NCBI GenBank assembly: GCA_019638025.1
Contig: JAHBUO010000001.1
Span: forward strand, 186,001-250,000
Length of the DNA stretch: 64,000 nucleotides
Reading direction: 5' to 3'
DNA from: Ignavibacteriaceae bacterium
GTDB taxonomy: Bacteria > Bacteroidota > Ignavibacteria > Ignavibacteriales > Ignavibacteriaceae
Part shown: positions 19,048-27,402 of the stretch, piece after piece
Numbering within the stretch: the first letter of the stretch is position 1
Layout of the letters: every line of letters begins with the position of its first letter
Program-made: the position numbers and the translations under genes
The notes under the pieces: generated by a model
Databases searched by the model: none
What the model saw: only the letters and a program-made list of their open reading frames with translations
Told to the model about the DNA's origin: nothing

Positions 19048-20754
19048 ATGTTGAAATCTCTTTACATAAAAGATTATGCTCTAATCGAATTATTAAACAT
19101 CGAATTTCAGAGTGGACTCAACATAATAACCGGCGAAACCGGAGCGGGCAAATCTATTCTCATCGATGCAATGGGGTTATTGCTCGGCGAAAGAGCTTCA
19201 GGTGATGTAATTAGAAAAGGGGCTTCAAAAGCTATCGTCGAAGGTATTTTTGATGTTTCGAATAATAAAAAAATATCGAAATTATTAGATGATAACGAAA
19301 TTGATTATTCTGAGGAATTAATAATGCGGCGTGAACTTTCATTAAAAGGTAATCGTTGTTTTATTAATGATTCTCCGGTCCCTCTCAATATTATAAAAGA
19401 AGCCGGTTATTTGCTTGTTGATTTACATGGACAACACGAACATCAATCGCTTCTTCGTCCCGAAATGCATATAGAATTTTTGGATGACTTCTCCAATAAC
19501 GATACCTTATTCGAAAAATATACTCTTGCAATAAATCAATTAAATCGGATTCAAAAAGAATTAAGAGAGTTACGAGAGCGAGAAAGCATTCTAAAAGAGA
19601 AGAAAGAATTATACTCTTTTCATATAAGAGAAATTGACAATATCTCACCCCTTGAAGATGAGGATAATCAAATCTCGGAAGAATTAAAAATTCTGGAGAA
19701 TTCAGAAAAACTTCTTGAGCTTACCTCTTCTATATATGGATTGATTTATGAAAATGAAGATTCAACATATGATTCACTTGCAAAAATTAAAACGCAATTA
19801 GATGAACTTAACGGAATCGATAAATCCTTTTCTGAAATTGTACAAGAAGCTGCCTCGGCATTGTCAATTGTGGATGATATTAAATCATACGTCCGAAATT
19901 ATAATTCCCAAATTGATATAGACCCGCAAAAACTTGATTCCCTTCGGAATCGTTTATTATCAATAAATTCATTAAAGAAAAAGTTTGGCGGAAGTGTAAA
20001 ATCAATTCTTGAGTATCGAAAAAAAATAGGTGATGAATTTGAGTTAGCAGAGTCTTTTGAAGAAAACATTCTCTCCATTCAAAATAATTTATCCAAACAA
20101 AGAGAACTCTGCGGAAAATTTGCTTTAGAGTTATCTGAGACAAGAAAAAAATCAGCAAAACAACTATCGAAAAATGTTATCGAAGAACTCTCTTCGCTTG
20201 GCATTTCGAATGCTAATTTTGATGTACAAATAATGCATTTACAAAATCATAACGGAAGCGGTAATTTTGTTCTGATTGATAATGTCGAATATTTATACGA
20301 CTCAAGCGGAATAGATAAAGTTGAGTTTTATATTTCCACTAATCTTGGTGAAGATTTAAAACCTCTTGCTAAAGTTGCATCGGGGGGAGAAGTTTCAAGA
20401 GTAATGATGGCATTAAAATCATCCCTCGCAAAAAACGACAAGCTTCCATTATTAATCTTTGATGAAATTGATACAGGTGTCAGCGGAAGAATTGCGCAGA
20501 AAGTCGGGCTTGCATTAAAATCGTTAGCAAAGTATCATCAAATAATTGCAATAACACACCTTCCTCAAATTGCCGGTTTAGGTGACGTTCATTTTATGGT
20601 TGAAAAAAATGATATTGCAGGTAGAGTAGTAAGTTCAATAAAGATGCTGAGCGCAGAAGAACGAATTAGAGAAGTTGCGAAACTTATGAGTGGTGAAGAA
20701 ATCACCGATTCATCATTAAAAAGTGCCCGTGAATTGATGGGCATACAAAAATAA
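19048..20754 (+). CDS. recN: DNA repair protein RecN
   Basis: 568 residues, normal RecN length. SMC-like ATPase: Walker A ITGETGAGKSILIDAMG near residue 28, long coiled coils at about 150-380 (LRELRERESILKEKKE), the signature VASGGEVSRVMMALK and Walker B LPLLIFDEIDTGVSG near 470. RecN holds broken DNA ends together during RecA-dependent double-strand break repair. It often belongs to the SOS regulon, but here it lies inside an operon and no LexA-like palindrome like those at 52254-52297 precedes it. Confidence 0.97.
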   Translation: MLKSLYIKDYALIELLNIEFQSGLNIITGETGAGKSILIDAMGLLLGERASGDVIRKGASKAIVEGIFDVSNNKKISKLLDDNEIDYSEELIMRRELSLKGNRCFINDSPVPLNIIKEAGYLLVDLHGQHEHQSLLRPEMHIEFLDDFSNNDTLFEKYTLAINQLNRIQKELRELRERESILKEKKELYSFHIREIDNISPLEDEDNQISEELKILENSEKLLELTSSIYGLIYENEDSTYDSLAKIKTQLDELNGIDKSFSEIVQEAASALSIVDDIKSYVRNYNSQIDIDPQKLDSLRNRLLSINSLKKKFGGSVKSILEYRKKIGDEFELAESFEENILSIQNNLSKQRELCGKFALELSETRKKSAKQLSKNVIEELSSLGISNANFDVQIMHLQNHNGSGNFVLIDNVEYLYDSSGIDKVEFYISTNLGEDLKPLAKVASGGEVSRVMMALKSSLAKNDKLPLLIFDEIDTGVSGRIAQKVGLALKSLAKYHQIIAITHLPQIAGLGDVHFMVEKNDIAGRVVSSIKMLSAEERIREVAKLMSGEEITDSSLKSARELMGIQK

Positions 20755-20775
20755 CTTTCATGAAAGGGGAAAATT

Positions 20776-20994
20776 ATGAAAGCTTTTGAGTTCATGTTAA
20801 AAACTGACAGCAAGGGAAAAGTTTGTATTCCCGATGAAGTAATTAAACTGCTTCCTAAAAATCAGAGCATTCGAATGATATTGTTAATTGAAGAAGAACA
20901 AGACAAAAAAATAAATTCTTCGGTTACTGAAATTAGGGCTCAAGAATATTACTACGCTCTCAAAGATAACGAACCCGTTTACGACGATTTTTAA
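20776..20994 (+). CDS. small AbrB/antitoxin-like protein
   Basis: 72 residues. The first 45 (FEFMLKTDSKGKVCIPDEV then IKLLPKNQ) resemble the swapped-hairpin AbrB/MazE-type or related small antitoxin N-termini: beta strand, short turn with GKVCIP, helix. The acidic tail (DNEPVYDDF) is antitoxin-like. A strong GAAAGGGG site precedes the ATG. No toxin gene follows: the next gene is hemW, 43 bases on. It is either an orphan antitoxin, a small regulator or an unrelated conserved protein; I cannot decide. Confidence 0.75.
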   Translation: MKAFEFMLKTDSKGKVCIPDEVIKLLPKNQSIRMILLIEEEQDKKINSSVTEIRAQEYYYALKDNEPVYDDF

Positions 20995-21037
20995 CGTTTT
21001 GTTTTAGCCGGGTTATCAACTTTAACGAAATGATTAA

Positions 21038-22171
21038 ATGAAAAATAACGCGGCTCTTTACATTCACATTCCTTTTTGCGACCACAAATGTATTTATTGT
21101 GATTTTTACTCGATTATAACTTCGGATAATATTACCAATTATTTGTCCGCATTAAAAAGAGAGATTGATTTCTATTCCGGAAAATATTCGGCGAGTCATT
21201 CATTCAATACAATTTATTTCGGAGGTGGAACACCTTCACTTATGCAACCCGAATATATCTCAGAAATTGTAAGCCATATTAAAACGAAATTTATTGTTTC
21301 GGATGATGCAGAAGTAACATTAGAAACAAATCCTGGAACTGTTGATTACAAAAAATTGACCGATTTTCTTTCTTCCGGAATAAATAGAATCAGCATAGGA
21401 ATTCAATCCTTCAACGAGGATGAACTGAAATTCTTAACACGAATTCATTCCGGACAAACTGCAATTGATACGATTATCGCCGCTAAACATGCCGGCTTTG
21501 AAAACATCAGCATCGATTTAATATTCAATCTGCCAAATCAAACGAAAGAGAAGTGGATAGAAAATTTAAAAACCGCATTCACATTACCGATTAACCACAT
21601 TTCAACTTACAGTTTAATATTGGAACGAGGCACTATTCTTAATAAAATGGTTTTAGATGGAAAGGTAATTCTGCAAGATGACGATTATGATGCCGACTTA
21701 TATGAATCAACGATAAATTACATTTTAGATAAAGGAATGATTCAGTATGAAGTATCAAATTTTTGTTATCCCGGTTTTGAATCAATTCATAATAATGCTT
21801 ATTGGCATTACAACGATTACTTAAGTTTCGGTACCTCGGCACATTCTTTTATGAACGGAAAGCGTTGGCATAATTGCTCGAGCTTAAAGATGTATATTGA
21901 TTTAATCGACGAAAAAAATAATGCTCTAATCTCTAAGGAAATATTAACAAAAATTGAAATGGAAAATGAATATTGGTTTCTTGCTTTCCGAAGTAGAGGG
22001 TTGATAGTTGAAGAATATATTTCAAAATTCGGCAACTCAAGATTAAATCAGAACTCAGACTTGATAAGCAACCTTATCGATGAAGGCTTTATGCTCAATC
22101 AAAATGGAGTAATAAGACTTACGCCCAAAGGCTTTGCGCTTTGTGATGAAATTCTTTCACGCTTTAAGTAA
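21038..22171 (+). CDS. hemW: HemW-like radical SAM protein (haem chaperone)
   Basis: 377 residues. The radical SAM cluster ligands are Cys14, Cys18 and Cys21 in HIPFCDHKCIYCDFY, followed by YFGGGTPSLM and SIGIQSFNEDELKFL as in HemW/HemN. The CDFY variant (no third downstream Cys as in true HemN) and length favour HemW, which binds haem and delivers it to respiratory enzymes, rather than coproporphyrinogen dehydrogenase. It would serve an organism rich in cytochromes, such as those encoded here. Converges with the BatA-like gene one base beyond its stop. Confidence 0.93.
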   Translation: MKNNAALYIHIPFCDHKCIYCDFYSIITSDNITNYLSALKREIDFYSGKYSASHSFNTIYFGGGTPSLMQPEYISEIVSHIKTKFIVSDDAEVTLETNPGTVDYKKLTDFLSSGINRISIGIQSFNEDELKFLTRIHSGQTAIDTIIAAKHAGFENISIDLIFNLPNQTKEKWIENLKTAFTLPINHISTYSLILERGTILNKMVLDGKVILQDDDYDADLYESTINYILDKGMIQYEVSNFCYPGFESIHNNAYWHYNDYLSFGTSAHSFMNGKRWHNCSSLKMYIDLIDEKNNALISKEILTKIEMENEYWFLAFRSRGLIVEEYISKFGNSRLNQNSDLISNLIDEGFMLNQNGVIRLTPKGFALCDEILSRFK

Positions 22172-22172
22172 A

Positions 22173-24281
22173 CTAACTTTTTGTAACGTTCGCAATTTCT
22201 TTTTTAGTATTTCGAGAGATAATCATTTCAGCGATAGCAGCCAATAAAGCTAATACCAAAAATAGCTTCCATAATTCAGAGCCGTATCTAGCTTGCTGAA
22301 TTACCGTTGCGATATCAGATTCAACATCCACAAAGGAATGTGCTCCTTTAAAATTAACCTCTTGAAGATAATTTTCGATTTCGGTTTTACTTAAGTACTC
22401 AGTTAACGACTCTCGAGCATCATGATTTACAGCTACAACTTCTTTAATTAAATCATCACTCTTAAATTTATACAAGCCACTCTGATTTGTCGAAGCAAAT
22501 GATAAATAATTCGCAGCCTCATTACTTTTTATTGTTAATGATTCTTCTGAATTATCCGGATAAATAACCCGCATAGGCTTGTTAATAAAGGACTTTAATG
22601 GTATTTCAATCTTCTGTCCTGCAGTATATTTGATGTTATCTTTTACCTGAGAAGAGAGATATAGCATTGACTTATAAACAAGTGGGACAAATATTCCCTT
22701 AAATCCTAAATCAGATGAGGTTTGATTGGGAACAACCGAGCATAAAAGAATTTTTCCGTTTCCGATTTTATGTTCACTTAAGAATGGTGATTGATCAAAT
22801 AAATCAATAATAATTCTACCGTTATTGTTGGATGATGAATAGTAACTGATGATTTCCGGCGATTCAATTTTTTGATTCTTTTTATCAATAAATAAATCGG
22901 AGAATATCGGATGTTCAAAGTCAATATTACGAAACAGAATCGGAGGAGCTCCTTGTTTGGCGGTTTCGATGTAAGACTTAAATTGATTTATCGATAAAGA
23001 TAATAGTTTGTTGTTTATTTCACCGATTGAGCTTTTACTTCCGGGGAATAAAATAACTCCGCCTCCCTGTTCAACATAATTTTTCATGTTATCGGTTTGC
23101 CCAATTTTATCAAAGCCAACTATAAACACTGATGAATACTTGTTCAAATCGATACCGCTCAATTGAGCAATGTTACGTTCATCAATTTTAATAGCTTGAT
23201 TTTCGTTAGCGGCTTGTAGAGCTAAACTAATAAATTTTGAATCTTGTTTGTCATCGCTTAAAATAAGTGTATTAAAAACATCCGCAACATATATTGAAGC
23301 ATAACGACGGTTATCTCCCGGAATTTCGTCATCTTCAATTTCAACAAAAATATCTTGATAACCATGTTGAGCTATAATAGATTCTAATTCAATCTCTTTT
23401 GATTCTCCGCTATTAAGTAAAATACTTTTTTGCGCCATCCTTTTGCCGTTTATAAATAAAGAGACAACGAGATTATTTACATCGGTTGAAGAATTATTTC
23501 TTACAACCGCTGTTGTTTTAAGCAATTTGTTTTTTTCAAATATTTGCGAGTTAATGGAAAAGTCATCAATTGAATAATTTTGCGGATTGCTTTTTGAATA
23601 GTCAAATAAGTATAATTTAATATTTTCATTAAAGAATTGACTCAAATCAGAAAGAACTTTCTCATCGGCAAGTCGGCTTTTTTGAAAATCGGAAAAGAGA
23701 TAAATCTCTTTGTTATAGTTTTGTGAAGAGCCAATCAATTCAGCAGCTTTAACCAACATATAATTTAACGAATTGCTTACAGAAGAAATATTAATATCAT
23801 TAATTTCTTTTTTGAGTTCGGAAATATTGGATGAAAATTTATACTCATCACGATAATTTTCTCCGGTGAAAAGAAATACAATTTCATCACCCTCTTCAAA
23901 CTGTTCAAATATTTTATGAATAATTTCTTTTGATTGATTTAGAAAAGAGCCCTTAGAATCAACTATTCCCATGCTAAGTGTATTATCAACAATAAATACT
24001 GCAGAAGTTTTTGCCGTTGATGCAGTTCCGCCGATTGCAATTCCTTTAAGTGTGGGGCGTGCAAAAGTCATTACCAGAAATAGAATTATCAATATTCTAA
24101 TTAGGAGCAGTAACAACTGTTTAATTTTAATTTTTCGGATTTTATTCTTTTGAAGTTCCTTAAGAAAGATGAGTGTGCTAAACTCAATTTTTTTTAGCTT
24201 ACGTAAATTCAACAAATGAATTAAAATCGGTATTGAAGCCGCTAAAAGTCCGAATAATATTGCGGGATTTAAGAAAGTCAT
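22173..24281 (-). CDS. BatA-like membrane protein with von Willebrand factor A domain
   Basis: 702 residues. N-terminal BatA domain (FLNPAILFGLLAASIPILIH, then LRKLKKIEFSTLIFLKEL) with two membrane segments in the first 80 residues. A VWA domain follows (FIVDNTLSM: the MIDAS DxSxS is present as DNTLS), then a long beta-rich region including a glutamine-amidotransferase-like segment (EQGGGVILFPGSKS), and a C-terminal membrane helix (LWKLFLVLALLAAIAEMIIS). Related proteins are called aerotolerance regulators or BatA. Cellular role undetermined. Last gene of the ferritin-galE-rmlA-rmlC operon, 22 bases after rmlC. Confidence 0.88.
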   Translation of the reverse strand: MTFLNPAILFGLLAASIPILIHLLNLRKLKKIEFSTLIFLKELQKNKIRKIKIKQLLLLLIRILIILFLVMTFARPTLKGIAIGGTASTAKTSAVFIVDNTLSMGIVDSKGSFLNQSKEIIHKIFEQFEEGDEIVFLFTGENYRDEYKFSSNISELKKEINDINISSVSNSLNYMLVKAAELIGSSQNYNKEIYLFSDFQKSRLADEKVLSDLSQFFNENIKLYLFDYSKSNPQNYSIDDFSINSQIFEKNKLLKTTAVVRNNSSTDVNNLVVSLFINGKRMAQKSILLNSGESKEIELESIIAQHGYQDIFVEIEDDEIPGDNRRYASIYVADVFNTLILSDDKQDSKFISLALQAANENQAIKIDERNIAQLSGIDLNKYSSVFIVGFDKIGQTDNMKNYVEQGGGVILFPGSKSSIGEINNKLLSLSINQFKSYIETAKQGAPPILFRNIDFEHPIFSDLFIDKKNQKIESPEIISYYSSSNNNGRIIIDLFDQSPFLSEHKIGNGKILLCSVVPNQTSSDLGFKGIFVPLVYKSMLYLSSQVKDNIKYTAGQKIEIPLKSFINKPMRVIYPDNSEESLTIKSNEAANYLSFASTNQSGLYKFKSDDLIKEVVAVNHDARESLTEYLSKTEIENYLQEVNFKGAHSFVDVESDIATVIQQARYGSELWKLFLVLALLAAIAEMIISRNTKKEIANVTKS

Positions 24282-24303
24282 TCTAAATTAATCTTTTAAA
24301 CAA

Positions 24304-24858
24304 TCACTTATTAAAAACAAAATCTTTCTCGATATCGGAAAACTTTGTCCCGATTAAATCTTTTTCAGAAACAATCGGAGTTTCAACTTTCCAATCGATA
24401 TTCAACTCGGGATCATTATAAAGAAGAGTTTTTTCGGAAGCCTTATTATAATAAGCAGTACACTTGTAGTGAAATAGTGCCGTTTCAGAAAGCACGGCAA
24501 ATCCGTGTGCAAATCCGGGGGGAATCCAGTAGAATAAATGATTTTCATCAGAAAGTTCAATTGCATAACATTTACCAAAAGTAGGGGAACCAAACCGGAT
24601 ATCTACGGCAACATCAAGCACTTTACCAACCAGAACATGACACAATTTCCCTTGTGCAAAATCGCCTATCTGATAGTGTAATCCCCTAATTGTATTCTTT
24701 ACCGACTTCGAAATATTATCTTGAACAAACTTTACGTTTATTCCAAGGGATGACAAAACATCTTCGCGATATTCTTCATAAAAATAACCTCTGGAATCAC
24801 CAAAAACTTTTGGTTTAAGCACAATCAAATCATCAATACGAGTTTCAACAATTTCCAA
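24304..24858 (-). CDS. rmlC: dTDP-4-dehydrorhamnose 3,5-epimerase
   Basis: 184 residues, typical RmlC length. A cupin fold with the catalytic His in TIRGLHYQ (about residue 62) and the family motifs SRGYFYEEY, VLDVAVDIRFGSPTFG and PPGFAHGFAVLSE. It epimerises dTDP-4-keto-6-deoxyglucose at C3 and C5 on the way to dTDP-L-rhamnose for surface polysaccharide. rmlA lies just upstream (3-base gap); rmlB and rmlD are not in this window. Confidence 0.96.
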   Translation of the reverse strand: MEIVETRIDDLIVLKPKVFGDSRGYFYEEYREDVLSSLGINVKFVQDNISKSVKNTIRGLHYQIGDFAQGKLCHVLVGKVLDVAVDIRFGSPTFGKCYAIELSDENHLFYWIPPGFAHGFAVLSETALFHYKCTAYYNKASEKTLLYNDPELNIDWKVETPIVSEKDLIGTKFSDIEKDFVFNK

Positions 24859-24861
24859 AAT

Positions 24862-25731
24862 CTACTCCTTAGCTTCAGTAACTACTTTAATTAAATAATC
24901 ACGATACATACAATTTGGCATATTTCCGATTAAAGTTTCAAGTTGCTCTAAAGTTATAAAATTCTTATAGTAAGCTATTTCTTCAATACAAGCGACTTTC
25001 AATCCTTGCCTATCTTCAATTGCACCGAAAAAGTTAGATGCTTGCAGAAGTGCTTCGGGTGTACCTGTATCAAGCCAAGCAACTCCGCGTCCGATTTTTT
25101 CAACACGCAGTTTTCCGGCTTTTAAGTAAGTAGTATTTACATCAGTTATTTCAAGTTCTCCGCGAGCTGATGGCTTCAAATTTTTAGAGATTTCAACAAC
25201 ATCGTTATTATAAACATATAAACCGGGAACTGCGAATTTTGATTTTGGTGATTTCGGTTTCTCTTCGATTGAAATTGCTTTACCTGATTTATTAAACTCA
25301 ACTACTCCATAACGCTCCGGGTCAAGAACTCTATATCCGAATACTGTTGCCCCCTTGTTCTTTGATATAGCATTGTAAAAAAACTCGAGAGAACCATAAA
25401 ATATATTGTCACCCAATACAAGCGTTACATCATCCTTTCCAATAAAATCTTCCCCAAGTATAAAAGCTTCGGCAATTCCATTAGGCGCTTTTTGAAGAGC
25501 ATAGCTGATTGATAATCCAAGATGACTTCCATCTTTGAATAATTTTTTATAATGCGGAATGGTCTCTTTGTTTGATATTATCAATATATCTTTAATCCCC
25601 GCCAACATTAGTATTGATAGAGGAAAATAGATTAACGGTTTATCATAAATAAGCGTTAATTGTTTGCTGTAAATTTGCGAGATTGGATACAAGCGTGAAC
25701 CTGAACCCCCGGCAAGAATAATTCCCTTCAT
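24862..25731 (-). CDS. rmlA: glucose-1-phosphate thymidylyltransferase
   Basis: 289 residues from ATG 25731 (MKGIILAGGSGSRLYP). An upstream in-frame TTG at 25734 would add one Met; the ATG with AAAGGAAAA ahead is preferred. Family motifs: the LAGGSGSRLYP nucleotide-binding loop, YDKPLIYFPLS, LVLGDNIFYG, GLYVYNNDVVEI and GRGVAWLDTGTPEALL. It makes dTDP-glucose from dTTP and glucose-1-phosphate, the first step of dTDP-rhamnose synthesis. 13-base gap after galE and 3 bases before rmlC. Confidence 0.96.
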   Translation of the reverse strand: MKGIILAGGSGSRLYPISQIYSKQLTLIYDKPLIYFPLSILMLAGIKDILIISNKETIPHYKKLFKDGSHLGLSISYALQKAPNGIAEAFILGEDFIGKDDVTLVLGDNIFYGSLEFFYNAISKNKGATVFGYRVLDPERYGVVEFNKSGKAISIEEKPKSPKSKFAVPGLYVYNNDVVEISKNLKPSARGELEITDVNTTYLKAGKLRVEKIGRGVAWLDTGTPEALLQASNFFGAIEDRQGLKVACIEEIAYYKNFITLEQLETLIGNMPNCMYRDYLIKVVTEAKE

Positions 25732-25744
25732 CAAATTTTCCTTT

Positions 25745-26719
25745 TTAATATTTTGGATTTGAGTGCCATTTATAAGCGTGAGTTAGTATATCTTCAATTT
25801 TATATTGTGGATTCCAGCCGAGAACTTTTTGAGCCTTTTTGTTGTCGGCAACAAGAATTGCCGGATCACCGGCTCTTCTTCCTTCAAATTTAATTTTAAT
25901 ATCTTGTCCGATAATTGATTCAGCTTTCTTTATAACTTCCATCACTGAATTACCAAGTCCCGTACCTAAGTTAATAATTTCCGAAGAATTATTCTCTCTT
26001 AGAAAATTGAGAGCGAGAAAATGTGCATTTGCCAAATCGGTAACGTGGATATAATCACGAATACAAGTACCATCAGGAGTTTCATAATCAGTACCGAAGA
26101 CTGATATAGTTTCACGTTTACCCAAAGCAGTATTGATTATTAAAGGAATAAGATGAGGTTCCGGATCATGACTCTCACCGATTACACCCTCCGAATCAGC
26201 TCCTGCAGCGTTAAAATAACGAAGGGCTACATATTTGAATCCGTATGCCGACTCATAATCTCTTAATATTTTTTCGATTACTAACTTACTTTCTGCATAA
26301 GGATTGATTGGTTTAGTCGATTCACTTTCAGAAATCGGGACTTGTAAAGGATTTCCGTAAACAGAGCATGTTGATGAAAAAACAATATGCTTTATATTCA
26401 ACTCTTTCATCGCATTCAAAAGATTAAAAGTTCCCACAACATTATTCTGATAATAAAGTTGTGGATTTTCAACTGATTCACCGACATAAGCAAAAGCCGC
26501 GAAATGAATCACGGCTTCAATCTCATGTTTTTTGAGTGACTTTACAAGTTCAGAATAGTTTAGTAAATCACAATTCTCAAAGGGAATATGCGACGGAACG
26601 GCTTCAATATGTCCCCGCGATAAATTATCAAGAACTATAACATCAACATCATTTTCAATTAGCAGTTTTACAGTATGGGAACCGATATAACCTGCACCAC
26701 CCGTTACGAGAATTGACAT
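25745..26719 (-). CDS. galE: UDP-glucose 4-epimerase
   Basis: 324 residues of an extended short-chain dehydrogenase: Rossmann motif VTGGAGYIGSHTVK at the N-terminus, active-site Ser-Ser-Thr (VFSSTCSVYGN), Tyr-x3-Lys (NPYAESKLVIEK) and RYFNAAGADSEG. It interconverts UDP-glucose and UDP-galactose, here probably for surface glycans given the rml genes that follow. Starts 3 bases after the ferritin stop, so these two unrelated functions share a transcript. Confidence 0.95.
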   Translation of the reverse strand: MSILVTGGAGYIGSHTVKLLIENDVDVIVLDNLSRGHIEAVPSHIPFENCDLLNYSELVKSLKKHEIEAVIHFAAFAYVGESVENPQLYYQNNVVGTFNLLNAMKELNIKHIVFSSTCSVYGNPLQVPISESESTKPINPYAESKLVIEKILRDYESAYGFKYVALRYFNAAGADSEGVIGESHDPEPHLIPLIINTALGKRETISVFGTDYETPDGTCIRDYIHVTDLANAHFLALNFLRENNSSEIINLGTGLGNSVMEVIKKAESIIGQDIKIKFEGRRAGDPAILVADNKKAQKVLGWNPQYKIEDILTHAYKWHSNPKY

Positions 26720-26722
26720 AAA

Positions 26723-27235
26723 CTATTTTTCTTCCACCGGAGCTTCAGCAACTCGCTGTCCTAATTCTCTATCAATTAAAAAGATTCCGTTATTGTTATC
26801 ACCGATTAATTTCAAATCATCTACAAGTTTTTGAGCAGTTGCTTCTTCTTCAACTTGCTCGGTAACAAACCAATTCAGAAAACTTACTGTTGCATGATCT
26901 TTTTCTTGAAGGGCTAAATCGACTATTGCATTTATACTTGCCGAAACTTTTTGTTCGTGAGCATAAGTATCTTCAAATACATCAAGAATAGATTTCCATT
27001 CTGCTTTTGGTTCATCGATTTTAGCAAGTTTTGCTCTCCCCCCTTTTTGAATTAGGTAAGAATAAAATTTCATCGCATGAGCATATTCTTCTTGTGATTG
27101 AATTGCCATCCATTTAGCAAAACCCGATAAGCTTTTGGATTCAAAATATGCTGACATCGATAAATATAAATATGACGAATATAATTCTGCATTTATTTGA
27201 TTGTTAAGTGCATCTTCAATATTAGCTTTAATCAT
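26723..27235 (-). CDS. ftnA: non-haem ferritin (FtnA-like)
   Basis: 170 residues, four-helix bundle. Ferroxidase ligands are visible: Glu in NAELYSSYLYLS, Glu-x2-His in QEEYAHAMKFY and Glu in TEQVEEEATAQ. It oxidises Fe(II) and stores iron as a mineral in the cytoplasm, which matters for a cell making many haem proteins. First gene of the five-gene minus-strand operon leading to BatA; the promoter must lie in 27236-27344. AAAAGG lies ahead of the ATG. C-terminus slightly extended and acidic. Confidence 0.96.
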   Translation of the reverse strand: MIKANIEDALNNQINAELYSSYLYLSMSAYFESKSLSGFAKWMAIQSQEEYAHAMKFYSYLIQKGGRAKLAKIDEPKAEWKSILDVFEDTYAHEQKVSASINAIVDLALQEKDHATVSFLNWFVTEQVEEEATAQKLVDDLKLIGDNNNGIFLIDRELGQRVAEAPVEEK

Positions 27236-27344
27236 TGTTTTTCCTTTTGATTTTTGATTGAATTTAGGTTTGTAAAGCTAATAAAAAGAGGAAAGTTGAA
27301 CAAGATAATAAAGTTATTTTGCATCAATAGATTTGATTCGGACA

Positions 27345-27378
27345 TAAAAAAAGGCGACCAATTCTGATCGCCCTTTTC
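27345..27378 (-). terminator. terminator downstream of the T9SS cytochrome
   Basis: On the minus strand AAAAGGGCGATC-AGAATT-GGTCGCC followed by TTTTTTTATG. The stem is 7 bp with one G-U pair, 25 bases past the stop. Confidence 0.82.
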
Positions 27379-27402
27379 TTCGAAATAATTTCGAAAACTG
27401 AA

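Noticed and set aside
21038-22171. Oxygen-independent coproporphyrinogen III oxidase (HemN)
   Set aside because: Length and CxxxCxxC context fit HemW better; true HemN is longer.
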